A stretch of DNA of 64,000 bases. It comes from Phyllobacterium trifolii (GTDB lineage Bacteria; Pseudomonadota; Alphaproteobacteria; Rhizobiales; Rhizobiaceae). The notes under the pieces are model-generated. The model saw only the letters and a list, made by a program, of their open reading frames with translations, did not search any database and had not been told where the DNA came from. The stretch lies in NCBI RefSeq assembly GCF_014192095.1, contig NZ_JACHXN010000006.1:62001-126000 (forward strand), written 5' to 3'. Of the stretch, positions 35,848 through 44,072 are shown in pieces (the first letter of the stretch is position 1; every line of letters begins with the position of its first letter). A program made the position numbers and the translations under genes.

Positions 35848-35862
35848 TGACAAATGTAGTCA
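35848..35862. promoter_or_regulatory. RirA-type iron box 1 before the receptor
   Basis: TGACAAATGTAGTCA fits TGA-N9-TCA; flanking bases extend the dyad to GATGAC...GTCATC. A TTGACT at 35834-35839 gives a possible -35 whose -10 would fall inside this box, so binding would block transcription. Confidence 0.78.
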
Positions 35863-35872
35863 TCTTTAAACA

Positions 35873-35887
35873 TGAGTACAGAACTCA
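35873..35887. promoter_or_regulatory. RirA-type iron box 2 before the receptor
   Basis: TGAGTACAGAACTCA fits TGA-N9-TCA and extends to a larger dyad TTTAAACATGAGT...ACTCATGTAAA. It lies 25 bases (centre to centre) from box 1 and about 45 nt before the receptor start. Confidence 0.8.
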
Positions 35888-35930
35888 TGTAAATTATCAA
35901 GCAGAGTCAAGCTTTTACAAGGGGTGTGTC

Positions 35931-38105
35931 ATGCGGGGATGCAGGGCAGTGATTTGGACCGAAGCCAGTTCATCAAGGCGGCAGCGTCGTGCCCGATTGC
36001 TGGTGACGACGTCGATTGCCGGGTTGATGATGGCAAATATCGCCGTTGCCCAGGAAGCGCCCTCAATCCAGCTGAACACCATTGTCATCGATGGCGATAC
36101 CAGTCCTGTTGGCCCTGACAAAGGCTATATCGCCAAAAATACGATGACAGGTGCCAAGACCGACACGCCGATCCGTGAAATCCCCCAATCCATTTCTGTT
36201 GTTACCCGAGAGCAGATGGATGATCGGTTTTCAGAGCAAATCGAGGATACGATTGCCTACACTTCCGGCGTCACGGCCTCGCCCTGGGGCGTTGATGATC
36301 GCTTCGATCAATTCCTGATCCGTGGCTTTGACATTGGTCCATACGCTGTTTATCGCGACGGTCTGCCGCAAAAGGCCATCGACTTCTCTGGTTTCAAAGC
36401 CGAGCCATACGGCCTGGAACGAGTGGAGGTGCTCAAGGGACCGGCATCCGTCCTCTATGGCTCGAATGAGGTTGGCGGCATTGTCAACCTCGTGACCAAG
36501 CGGCCGACCCAGGACCCGCTTTACAGCGCCTATGCCAGCTACGGATCCTTCAACACCTATGAGACGGGGATTGATTTGGGCGGTCCGCTCGACAAGGAAG
36601 GCGTGTGGACCTATCGCCTGACGGGTCTTTTCCGCGATGGGCAGACCCAAACGGATTTTTCCAAGAACAACCGGGTGTTCATCGCACCCGCAATCACCTG
36701 GTCACCCAGCGCCGACACGTCGCTGACAATCCTCGCCAACTACCAGTGGGATAAACTGACGCCGAATACGTTCCTGCCAATCGCAAGTCCGGACTTCCCG
36801 AATATTCCGAAATTCTCTCGTAGCTTCACCACATCTGATCCGAATTTCGACCGCTTCGATGCAGACCACGGCTCCATCGGCTATGAGTTCGAGCACAGCT
36901 TCAATGAAGAATGGAAAATCTGGCAAAATCTCCGCTACTCGCAGCAGAACACAGATTACAGGCACCTCTACTATTCGAACATGATCGACGATGACACGAT
37001 GGGTCGTACGGCCTTTACGGTTGACGAAACGGCAACACTCTTCAGCGTCGATAATGGAGTTCAGTATGATTATGAAGGCAAGCGCATCACGAACACCTTG
37101 CTGATGGGTTTTTCATACGACCGCCAGACTGTTGACGGTCAGAACGGGTTCGAGGCGGAAGGACCAAGCCTCAATATCAACGATCCGATATATGGTATCG
37201 ATGTTCCCTCTCCCCCAATTTATGTCGATCGTCGCCAGACCGTCGATCAGATCGGACTCTACGCTCAAACCCAAACCAAATTTGACGATCACTGGTTGCT
37301 CACTTTGGGTGGACGCCAGTCCTGGGTGGAAGACAAGACCTTTGATCGCTTGAGCAATTCAACCAGCGAGCAATCTGACAGTGCCTTCTCTGGAAAGGTA
37401 GGTCTCGGATACTTGTTCGATAACGGCCTGACGCCTTACATCAGCTATTCCGAATCCTTCACACCAACCATCGGTCAAGGCTTCTCCGGTCAGTCATTCT
37501 CGCCTTCCGAGGGTCAGCAGTACGAAGCAGGCGTGAAGTATGAGCCGGACTATTTCCCGGGAACGGTCACCGGCTCGGTTTTCGAGATCACCAAGTCCAA
37601 CGTGCTGACGCCAGACCCCGATAATCTAGGATTCGACGTTCAGACGGGCGAGGTGCGCCATCGCGGCTTCGAGCTCGAGACCGTCGTGAACCTCTTCCAC
37701 GGTGTCAGCCTCACGGGCAGCTATACTTATCTTGATGCGGAAATCACATCCAGCAACGTCGACGGTGAACTTGGTAATCGGCCGGCGCTCGTGCCGGAAC
37801 ATCAAGCGTCACTCTGGGCGAAGTACACCTTCGAGAGCGGGGCATTCGAAGGCCTGAATATTGGTTCCGGCGTTCGCTATGTCGGTAGCTCCTTCGGTGA
37901 TAACGCCAATCAGATCGAGGTCGGGTCCTATACTCTGGTCGATGCAGCTATCAGCTATGAGAAGAACGGCTGGAAGGGGTCGCTGAAGGCGAACAATGTG
38001 TTCGACAAAGAGTATTATTCGACCTGCGCTGGTGACAGTAGCAATACCAGTTGCATCTATGGCGAAGGGCGGGCCATCAAAGCGACGCTTTCGGCCAAGT
38101 TCTAG
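35931..38105 (+). CDS. TonB-dependent hydroxamate siderophore receptor (FhuA/FoxA type)
   Basis: A 724-aa outer-membrane receptor starting at ATG 35931 behind AAGGGG. A signal peptide (ARLLVTTSIAGLMMANIAVAQ) is followed by a plug domain with IREIPQSISVVTREQMDDR, VEVLKGPASVLYGSNEVGG and NLVTKRP, and a beta-barrel ending in the typical C-terminal Phe (ATLSAKF). A Cys pair near the end (STCAGDSSNTSC) may form a loop disulfide. It opens the receptor-ABC operon under two RirA-type boxes. The ligand is presumably the siderophore made by the neighbouring genes. Confidence 0.94.
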   Translation: MRGCRAVIWTEASSSRRQRRARLLVTTSIAGLMMANIAVAQEAPSIQLNTIVIDGDTSPVGPDKGYIAKNTMTGAKTDTPIREIPQSISVVTREQMDDRFSEQIEDTIAYTSGVTASPWGVDDRFDQFLIRGFDIGPYAVYRDGLPQKAIDFSGFKAEPYGLERVEVLKGPASVLYGSNEVGGIVNLVTKRPTQDPLYSAYASYGSFNTYETGIDLGGPLDKEGVWTYRLTGLFRDGQTQTDFSKNNRVFIAPAITWSPSADTSLTILANYQWDKLTPNTFLPIASPDFPNIPKFSRSFTTSDPNFDRFDADHGSIGYEFEHSFNEEWKIWQNLRYSQQNTDYRHLYYSNMIDDDTMGRTAFTVDETATLFSVDNGVQYDYEGKRITNTLLMGFSYDRQTVDGQNGFEAEGPSLNINDPIYGIDVPSPPIYVDRRQTVDQIGLYAQTQTKFDDHWLLTLGGRQSWVEDKTFDRLSNSTSEQSDSAFSGKVGLGYLFDNGLTPYISYSESFTPTIGQGFSGQSFSPSEGQQYEAGVKYEPDYFPGTVTGSVFEITKSNVLTPDPDNLGFDVQTGEVRHRGFELETVVNLFHGVSLTGSYTYLDAEITSSNVDGELGNRPALVPEHQASLWAKYTFESGAFEGLNIGSGVRYVGSSFGDNANQIEVGSYTLVDAAISYEKNGWKGSLKANNVFDKEYYSTCAGDSSNTSCIYGEGRAIKATLSAKF

Positions 38106-38115
38106 CGAGCATGTA

Positions 38116-38895
38116 ATGAACGGATCCGCCTTTTCGTTGAATGGTATCGGTTACGACGTTGATGGACGGACACTGCTCCATCCATTGACGCTGGACATTC
38201 CACAGGGCGAGGTGGTCGGTATCCTTGGCCATAACGGGTCCGGAAAATCCACGCTGCTGAAGATACTGGCGCGTTTTCAGTCGCCAACGCACGGCAGCGT
38301 CGAATGTCTGGGGCAGGCGCTGGGATCGTTCCGGTCCAAGGAATATGCCAGGAAGGTTGCCTATCTGCCGCAACAGACTCCCGACACCGACGGCATGACC
38401 GTAAGGGAAGTCGTTGCTCTTGGCCGCTACCCCTGGCACGGAGCGCTTGGACGTTTCTCCAGCAACGACAGGGCCAAAGTTGGGGAAGCACTGGAGCTGA
38501 CATCCATGACGGCGATGGCTGATCGTATTGTCGATACTCTGTCCGGCGGTGAACGCCAACGTGCCTTCCTGGCGATGCTGGTCGCCCAGGACACCGAGTG
38601 CCTGCTTCTTGACGAGCCGATCTCGGCTCTCGACATCAATCATCAGATCGAGGTGATGCGCCTGATTCAGAAGCTGGCGCACGACCACGGTCGGTCCGTG
38701 CTCATCGTTCTGCATGACATCAACATGGCAGCGCGCTATTGCGACCGGTTGATTGCACTTTCCGGCGGCAAGCTCGTGGCTCACGACGAGACCGAGACGC
38801 TTATTACTGCGGACAGGCTCGATGCGATCTATGGCGTGCGCATGGGGATATTCCGGCATCCGGAAACGCAAGCGCCCATCAGTTACGTCCTCTAA
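38116..38895 (+). CDS. Ferric hydroxamate ABC transporter ATP-binding protein (FhuC type)
   Basis: A 259-aa ATPase. Walker A GHNGSGKSTLL, Q-loop YLPQQTPD, signature LSGGERQRAFLAML, Walker B CLLLDEPISALD and switch His VLHDINMA. It starts 11 nt after the receptor stop (the ribosome site is weak). Energises import of the ferri-siderophore together with the next two genes. Confidence 0.92.
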   Translation: MNGSAFSLNGIGYDVDGRTLLHPLTLDIPQGEVVGILGHNGSGKSTLLKILARFQSPTHGSVECLGQALGSFRSKEYARKVAYLPQQTPDTDGMTVREVVALGRYPWHGALGRFSSNDRAKVGEALELTSMTAMADRIVDTLSGGERQRAFLAMLVAQDTECLLLDEPISALDINHQIEVMRLIQKLAHDHGRSVLIVLHDINMAARYCDRLIALSGGKLVAHDETETLITADRLDAIYGVRMGIFRHPETQAPISYVL

Positions 38896-38899
38896 GCCA

Positions 38900-39763
38900 A
38901 TGTCCCCGATACGCAGACGCGACTTTCTGTTTGGTGTGGCGGCAACGCTTGGTTGTTTGCCGGCAAAGGCGCAGGGCGCAAGTTCTGCTCCGAGAGTTGT
39001 TTCGCTGGACTATGGTCTGGCGCAGACATTGATTGAGCTTGGCGTGCCACCAATCGGACTGATTGACACGACGGGATGGGCGAACTGGACGGTGGAACCA
39101 GCTTTGCCGCCGAACGTGGCCAATCTCGGCTCCTCCCATGAGATCAACATGGAGCTGTTGCAGCTGTTGAGACCCGATCTGATTGTGTCGACGCCGTATC
39201 TTGAATGGGTCAGGCCCCAGCTGGAGCAGATCGCGCCGGTCAAATCGTTCCCGATACACGCACTCGGGTCATCACCGTTTCCCCATATCATTGACGCGAC
39301 GCGGGAACTCGGCCGTGTGCTCGGGCGCGCGACAGAGGCGGAAGCGCTGATCGATAGCTCGGAGGTAAAATTGCGTGCAGCACGGGCGGCGACCAGCCAT
39401 CTCGGAAAGGTCGCAGTCATCACGTTTATCGATGAACGCAATATCCGGATATATGGGCCCGGCGGCATTTTTCAGGATGTGTTCGATCGTCTTGAGCTGG
39501 AGAATGCCTGGACGCGGCCAACCAATGAATGGGGATTCGGCGATATCGGTATGGCCGATCTGTTTGATATTGGCGACGCGCGGCTTTTTTACATGGATCC
39601 AGTACCACCGGATGTGCTTGCAGACTTGCCGGGTAGTCCCCTTTGGCAAAGCATGCCGTTTGCGCAGTCAGGACATGCCCAGCGCATGGCGAGCGTTCTG
39701 ATGTTCGGCACACTGCCTGCGGCAACCCGTTTTGCCCGATTGCTCGTCGAAGGCAGCGCATGA
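38900..39763 (+). CDS. Ferric hydroxamate-binding periplasmic protein (FhuD type)
   Basis: A 287-aa binding protein starting at ATG 38900. The N-terminus SPIRRRDFLFGVAATLGCLPAKA is a Tat-like signal, as in some FhuD proteins. The mature part has the helical-backbone FhuD/BtuF pattern: PRVVSLDYGLAQTLIELGVPPIG, LLQLLRPDLIVSTPYLEW, and KVAVITFIDERNIRIYGPGG. It carries the ferri-siderophore from receptor to permease. The stop overlaps the permease start (ATGA). Confidence 0.9.
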   Translation: MSPIRRRDFLFGVAATLGCLPAKAQGASSAPRVVSLDYGLAQTLIELGVPPIGLIDTTGWANWTVEPALPPNVANLGSSHEINMELLQLLRPDLIVSTPYLEWVRPQLEQIAPVKSFPIHALGSSPFPHIIDATRELGRVLGRATEAEALIDSSEVKLRAARAATSHLGKVAVITFIDERNIRIYGPGGIFQDVFDRLELENAWTRPTNEWGFGDIGMADLFDIGDARLFYMDPVPPDVLADLPGSPLWQSMPFAQSGHAQRMASVLMFGTLPAATRFARLLVEGSA

Positions 39764-41754
39764 AACATATTGCTGCCCGTCCATGGTTCGCCACCGGCTT
39801 GTTGTGGTGCATCGCCGCCGCCATCGCTGCATTCAACCTCGGTCCGTTGATCGGCAGCACCGGAGTACGTGCTGTCTTTTCGCTGCCGTCAGTCGGTGAC
39901 AGCCAGGCAGTCCTTCTGCACTATAGTGTATTGCCACGGCTGGTGATGTCTTGCGTCTGCGGCTTCGCACTAGGGTTATCCGGTGTTCTTTTCCAGCATG
40001 TGTTGCGCAACCCGCTCGCTTCACCTTCGACCTTGGGCGTGGAGGCAGGGGCCCAGCTCGCACTCGGTGTCGCGATGCTTTGGTTTCCGGCGCTTCTCGG
40101 CTGGAGCCGCGACACGGCAACGGCTTTTGGTGGCTTCGCCGCAATGGCCGTCGTCTTCGCCGTCGCATGGCGATTCAAGTTTCAGCCGATTGCCGTCATC
40201 CTGACAGGCCTGGTTACGGGCCTATACTGTACGGCAATCGTTACGCTGCTGACGCTGATGAACGACCATTATCTGTCAGGTCTGTTCGTCTGGGGTGGCG
40301 GATCGTTGAACCAGAACGACTGGCGCTCGGTTGCCGGACTTTTCCCGCAAGTTGTCGGCTGCACCGTACTTGCGCTGCTGCTGGTCCGGCAGTTGAGTGT
40401 CCTGACGCTTGGTGAGGCAGCGCAAGGTCTTGGAGTCAAACTGCAATTCGTCCGGGCCGCTGCACTGTTTGTCGCCGTGGCACTGACAACGTTCACGGTA
40501 AGCGCTGTGGGTGTGATCGGCTTTCTGGGCCTCGCTGCACCTGCGATCGCGAGGGCGGTTGGCGCCCGGCGGATCAATACCCGGCTCATTGTTGCTCCGC
40601 TCATCGGCGCTGCATTGCTGATCATCGTTGATCAGATCATGCAAATTTATACCGCAAAAACAGGAAGTTATGTTCCGACTGGTGCGGCGACTGCGCTGAT
40701 CGGAGTGCCGGTACTTCTGTTCGTGATGTTGAAGCGTGGCGGTTCGCTGCAAACGGCGGTTCAAAGCGGATCGTCCCCCGCCGCAAGCAGTCGGCCCCTG
40801 ATACTGATAGCGACGCTTGCCGGTCTTGTCTTGGCCGTTGCAATGGTCGCGATATTTGTCGGAAGGGGCGTCGACGGATCGTGGATAAGCAGCACTGGCG
40901 CGACACTGAAATTCCTGTTGCCATGGCGGCTTCCTCGACTCGTAGCCGCAACTTCCGCGGGTATCATGCTGGCGCTTGCCGGCAGCCTGTTGCAGCGTCT
41001 GACCGGCAACGCCATGGCAAGTCCGGAGGTTCTGGGTGTCAGTGCCGGAACGGCGTTCGGATTACTTTGTATCTTGTTCGTTGTATCAGAACCGACCATT
41101 AGCCATCGACTTGTCGGCGGTTTTTTGGGTGCCGGGACAGTTCTCGCTATCCTCTTCGCGATGAGCCGCGCGGCGCATTCCGGTAACCAGTTCCTGATGT
41201 TCGGTGTATCGCTGGGAGCATTTCTGACGGCGTTGATCTCCGTCGTCCTCGCCTCAGGCGACCCGCGGGCCCTGTCGCTGATCAGCTGGATGGCGGGCTC
41301 GACCTACGGGGTGAGTAGTGCCATGTCATTGATAATATCGGCACTGGCAATCGTTGGCGTCATCACGGTTATGCTCCTCGTTCGCCCGCTGCAACAATTC
41401 GCTTTGGGTGATTTATCGGCCCATTCACACGGCGTTGATGTGAAGAAGCTGCAGATCCTGATCCTTGCCGTAGCCGCGCTGCTGACAGCCTTGGCTACCC
41501 TGATAGTGGGTCCGTTGAGCTTCGTCGGCCTGATGGCTCCGCATCTCGCACAGCGGCTTGGGCTAACGCGCGGCCTGCTGCACCTGATAGGCTCGGCACT
41601 ATGCGGAGCGATGCTAATGGCAACGGCCGACTTCATCGGCCGCACCGCCTATTTCCCGTGGCAATTGCCGACGGGGCTTGTCGCTACGCTGCTGGGCGGA
41701 CCAGTGTTTGCGTTGCTACTTATCCGCGGCCGCCGTTTGTCTAAGCGGCATTAA
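39760..41754 (+). CDS. Ferric hydroxamate ABC permease, two fused halves (FhuB type)
   Basis: A 664-aa permease consisting of two FecCD-type halves in one chain, as in FhuB. Each half carries the motif set: VLPRLVMSCVCGFALGLSGV and LGVEAGAQLALGVAM in the first, LPWRLPRLVAATSAGIMLAL and LGVSAGTAFGLLCIL in the second, and GVIGFLGLAAPAIAR and GPLSFVGLMAPHLAQR as the cytoplasmic coupling segments. About 18-20 helices. The start at 39760 overlaps the FhuD-type stop. Its last 14 bases overlap the convergent sigma-factor gene. Confidence 0.93.
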   Translation: MKHIAARPWFATGLLWCIAAAIAAFNLGPLIGSTGVRAVFSLPSVGDSQAVLLHYSVLPRLVMSCVCGFALGLSGVLFQHVLRNPLASPSTLGVEAGAQLALGVAMLWFPALLGWSRDTATAFGGFAAMAVVFAVAWRFKFQPIAVILTGLVTGLYCTAIVTLLTLMNDHYLSGLFVWGGGSLNQNDWRSVAGLFPQVVGCTVLALLLVRQLSVLTLGEAAQGLGVKLQFVRAAALFVAVALTTFTVSAVGVIGFLGLAAPAIARAVGARRINTRLIVAPLIGAALLIIVDQIMQIYTAKTGSYVPTGAATALIGVPVLLFVMLKRGGSLQTAVQSGSSPAASSRPLILIATLAGLVLAVAMVAIFVGRGVDGSWISSTGATLKFLLPWRLPRLVAATSAGIMLALAGSLLQRLTGNAMASPEVLGVSAGTAFGLLCILFVVSEPTISHRLVGGFLGAGTVLAILFAMSRAAHSGNQFLMFGVSLGAFLTALISVVLASGDPRALSLISWMAGSTYGVSSAMSLIISALAIVGVITVMLLVRPLQQFALGDLSAHSHGVDVKKLQILILAVAALLTALATLIVGPLSFVGLMAPHLAQRLGLTRGLLHLIGSALCGAMLMATADFIGRTAYFPWQLPTGLVATLLGGPVFALLLIRGRRLSKRH

Positions 41755-42259
41755 GGGTTTGCTGACAAGCGCGGTGCGCGTCTTTGATCATGAAGTTGAC
41801 GAGCGTTCTGGATACGCCCAATTCGTCCGCAATATCTTTCTGCGGAATGCCGTCGACGCGATGGCGGACAAATGCGTCCTGGGTGCGCTTCGGCAGAGTG
41901 TTTAATGAGTTCAGTACTTCCCACAGAGTTTCAGTGCTCACCAGACAGTCAAGCGCGCTGACACTCGGGGCAGGGATGGAATCCATACCGTCGACGGGTG
42001 TCATGTTGAGCTTTTCATAGGACCGTTTGCGGGCCTCGTCCAAAGCCAGATTGTAGACCATGCGGCAAGCATAGCCGACCGGACAACGGACGCAACTGGA
42101 CTGCATGGTGCATGCCTTTATGACAGCATCATGAAATATATCTTCTGATTGCGTGCGGGAATGCAGAACGCCTTCAGCGATTTTCAAGAGCTTTGGCTTA
42201 TATCGTATCAATACATCGACAAGAATATTGTCGTCATATAGATTTATTTCTTTTCTCAT
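41741..42259 (-). CDS. ECF sigma factor of the PvdS/RpoI iron-starvation group
   Basis: A 172-aa ECF sigma factor. Region 4 reads TLPKRTQDAFVRHRVDGIPQ then KDIADELGVSRTLVNFMIKD, almost the PvdS sequence as I remember it. Region 2 has AEGVLHSRTQSEDIFHDAVIKA and MVYNLALDEARKR. Between them lie C50, C56, C59 and C65 (CX5CX2CX5C), which PvdS lacks at these positions. No FecR-type anti-sigma is adjacent, as for PvdS and RpoI. An iron box lies 122 nt upstream. It probably drives the two TAAAT-N16-CGTCTC promoters of the biosynthetic operons. The 3' end overlaps the permease gene. Confidence 0.93.
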   Translation of the reverse strand: MRKEINLYDDNILVDVLIRYKPKLLKIAEGVLHSRTQSEDIFHDAVIKACTMQSSCVRCPVGYACRMVYNLALDEARKRSYEKLNMTPVDGMDSIPAPSVSALDCLVSTETLWEVLNSLNTLPKRTQDAFVRHRVDGIPQKDIADELGVSRTLVNFMIKDAHRACQQTLNAA

Positions 42260-42380
42260 TTTGATATCTTCTTGATAGACGATTGCAATGAGGAATAAAA
42301 TGGCTTTCGTCCGCGCATTTTTATTTAAAATGCCCGAGTAAAATTGCCAGCGATGTTGCGGGGATAGCTATAAAATAATA

Positions 42381-42395
42381 TGATAAAACGAGTCA
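42381..42395. promoter_or_regulatory. RirA-type iron box before the ECF sigma gene
   Basis: TGATAAAACGAGTCA fits TGA-N9-TCA, in an AT-rich stretch (42360-42420) upstream of the sigma gene. The dyad is less perfect than the others. Repression by RirA under iron sufficiency would keep the sigma factor, and so biosynthesis, off. Confidence 0.65.
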
Positions 42396-42543
42396 AGTTA
42401 TTAAGTCAAAATAGTTAGATACTGCTCTCGCACATCTTTTCGACGACCTCCAACAACCTGGGACTCGCACGAAGCAGGAATCGGGTTGAATTCGCACACC
42501 GATTGCACGATTTTTATGGCAGTTGAAACGCGAGGGCGGTGCG

Positions 42544-43107
42544 ATGGGCCAGACAGTGCAGCATTATCTTATCTTCGAAACCGCGGGTGGCTTCTGCGGT
42601 ATCGCCTGGAGCGATATCGGGATCACACGCTTTCAGTTGCCGACAAAAAGTGCTGACGCAGCAGAACGGTTGCTGCTCCGCAGGCTACCTGGCGCTGAAC
42701 CTGGCCAACCCTCTGAGCAAGTGCTTCAAGCCGTGGCCGCGGCAAAGCGCTATTTCGAGGGCGAAGAGATTGATTTTTTCGACTTCAAGCTCGATTTGGG
42801 CGAGCAGGACGGATTTTTCGAGCAAATCTATGCTGCTGCACGGGAGTTGGGTTGGGGCCATACGACGACCTACGGTGCCTTGGCCAAGCAGCTTGGCGCA
42901 GGACCGGAAGCCGCGCGTGATGTTGGCCAGGCCATGGCCAAGAACCCGGTGCCGTTGATTATTCCCTGCCATCGCGTATTGGCGGCCGGTGGCAAAGTCG
43001 GCGGTTTTTCCGCGCCCGGAGGCTCCGTCGCCAAGGCCCGCATGCTCGAGCTGGAGGGTGTTCGTTTCGAAACACCGCAACCAGCGCAGAAATCGTTTGG
43101 GTTCTAA
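42544..43107 (+). CDS. ogt: Methylated-DNA--protein-cysteine methyltransferase
   Basis: A 187-aa DNA repair protein that takes the methyl group from O6-methylguanine onto its own Cys. The acceptor motif PVPLIIPCHRVLAAGGKVGGF and the DNA-binding GWGHTTTYGALAKQLGAG are clear. The ATG at 42544 follows GAGGG; a TTG start seven codons earlier is possible. It stands alone after the siderophore locus. Confidence 0.93.
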   Translation: MGQTVQHYLIFETAGGFCGIAWSDIGITRFQLPTKSADAAERLLLRRLPGAEPGQPSEQVLQAVAAAKRYFEGEEIDFFDFKLDLGEQDGFFEQIYAAARELGWGHTTTYGALAKQLGAGPEAARDVGQAMAKNPVPLIIPCHRVLAAGGKVGGFSAPGGSVAKARMLELEGVRFETPQPAQKSFGF

Positions 43108-43146
43108 GTAATCGGAGCCAGGCAGTCCGCGGGCGCCCCTGGCCGA

Positions 43147-43686
43147 TCAATAATCGATGATGCCTTCCAGCGCGTAATGTTTGACCGTCTTGCGGTTGGC
43201 GATGAGTTCTTCGACCGTGGGTCTGCCGGTCATTGCCCGGGAAATTGCGAGCTTTGTTGCTTCGTAATTGGTACGGTAAAGATCCTTGTGGTCGAGATTT
43301 TCGTCCTCGACGCAGCGGGGATCGAGCCAAACGGTAATGATCATGCAGAGGTCATCGGCTTGATCGCGGGGGAGAATGTCTTCGATCAGACAGTCGACGA
43401 TCGCATCGCCCATCGCCGCCTGGACGACCCCGCCAAGCAGTTCCGCATATGCCATGTTCTTGATCGTGACCTTGGTGGTCATCATTGTGGCCGGCCGTAC
43501 CGCTTGGTTGAGATCCCGCACCACGAACATGCGTGTATGACCCTTGACCTGTCCCATCATCGACGCAAATGCCTGCCCGACCGGACCCCTGACCGAGCCG
43601 ATGACAACCTCCGGCATGGCGTCGGTCACCTGACCCTCCGCAGCCAGAACCGTTGCTACACCCGTACGAAACCAAATATCAGTCAT
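43147..43686 (-). CDS. Formaldehyde-activating enzyme-like protein (Fae family), active-site His missing
   Basis: A 179-aa protein starting at ATG 43686 behind GAGGGA. It aligns with methylotroph Fae through MPEVVIGSVRGPVGQAFASM, MMTTKVTIKNMAYAELLGG, QAAMGDAIVDCLIEDILPRD, DDLCMIITVWLDPRC and YNYEATKLAISRAMTGRP as TNYEATKLAISRAMTG. In true Fae the catalytic His precedes IDLIIG; here the matching residue is Met (AMPEVVIG). Fae condenses formaldehyde with tetrahydromethanopterin, but no other H4MPT gene is seen here. A Fae2/Fae-like paralogue of unknown function is more likely. Cytoplasmic. Confidence 0.82.
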   Translation of the reverse strand: MTDIWFRTGVATVLAAEGQVTDAMPEVVIGSVRGPVGQAFASMMGQVKGHTRMFVVRDLNQAVRPATMMTTKVTIKNMAYAELLGGVVQAAMGDAIVDCLIEDILPRDQADDLCMIITVWLDPRCVEDENLDHKDLYRTNYEATKLAISRAMTGRPTVEELIANRKTVKHYALEGIIDY

Positions 43687-44072
43687 GTGCTTCCCTCTCG
43701 ATTGCAGGCAGAACCTATCGGCATCCTCGGTACCGGTCCAGCGGACGAAAAGTCGCTCATTGCGCCGCGGCAATACTGCGTGTGAGTCGGATCAAACCTC
43801 AGCCACATTTCGATTCCGGATATTGCCCCCTTGAGTTCGCGGCGCGATTCGAATAGGAATGGCACATCAGGCCGGGCCCCTCTGGCAGTTCTTGGAGCTG
43901 CGATGTCGGACTGAGTGTTCAACTGGATGGCCTGGTTTCCTGGAATACAATCGACCGTAATTTTTTCACAGTTCAGTCCGCATTCCAAACGAAAGTGCAG
44001 ATTGCCGTTGCTTTGTGATTTCGGATATTTCACGGAATTTGGGCGCCCCCAATTATGGAAAACGGGTACCAC
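43687..44072. other. Intergenic stretch between Fae-like and TerC genes
   Basis: About 385 bases between two divergent genes. A 129-codon minus-strand frame here (43683-44072) has no ribosome site and atypical composition and is rejected. The promoter of the TerC gene must lie here. I looked for the yybP-ykoY manganese riboswitch common before TerC genes and did not see its conserved core. Confidence 0.45.

Noticed and set aside
43683-44072. 129-codon minus-strand frame between the Fae-like and TerC genes
   Set aside because: It overlaps the Fae-like start region, has no ribosome site and no recognisable pattern.
43780-44072. yybP-ykoY manganese riboswitch before the TerC gene
   Set aside because: Looked for because TerC genes often have it; the conserved core could not be found by eye.
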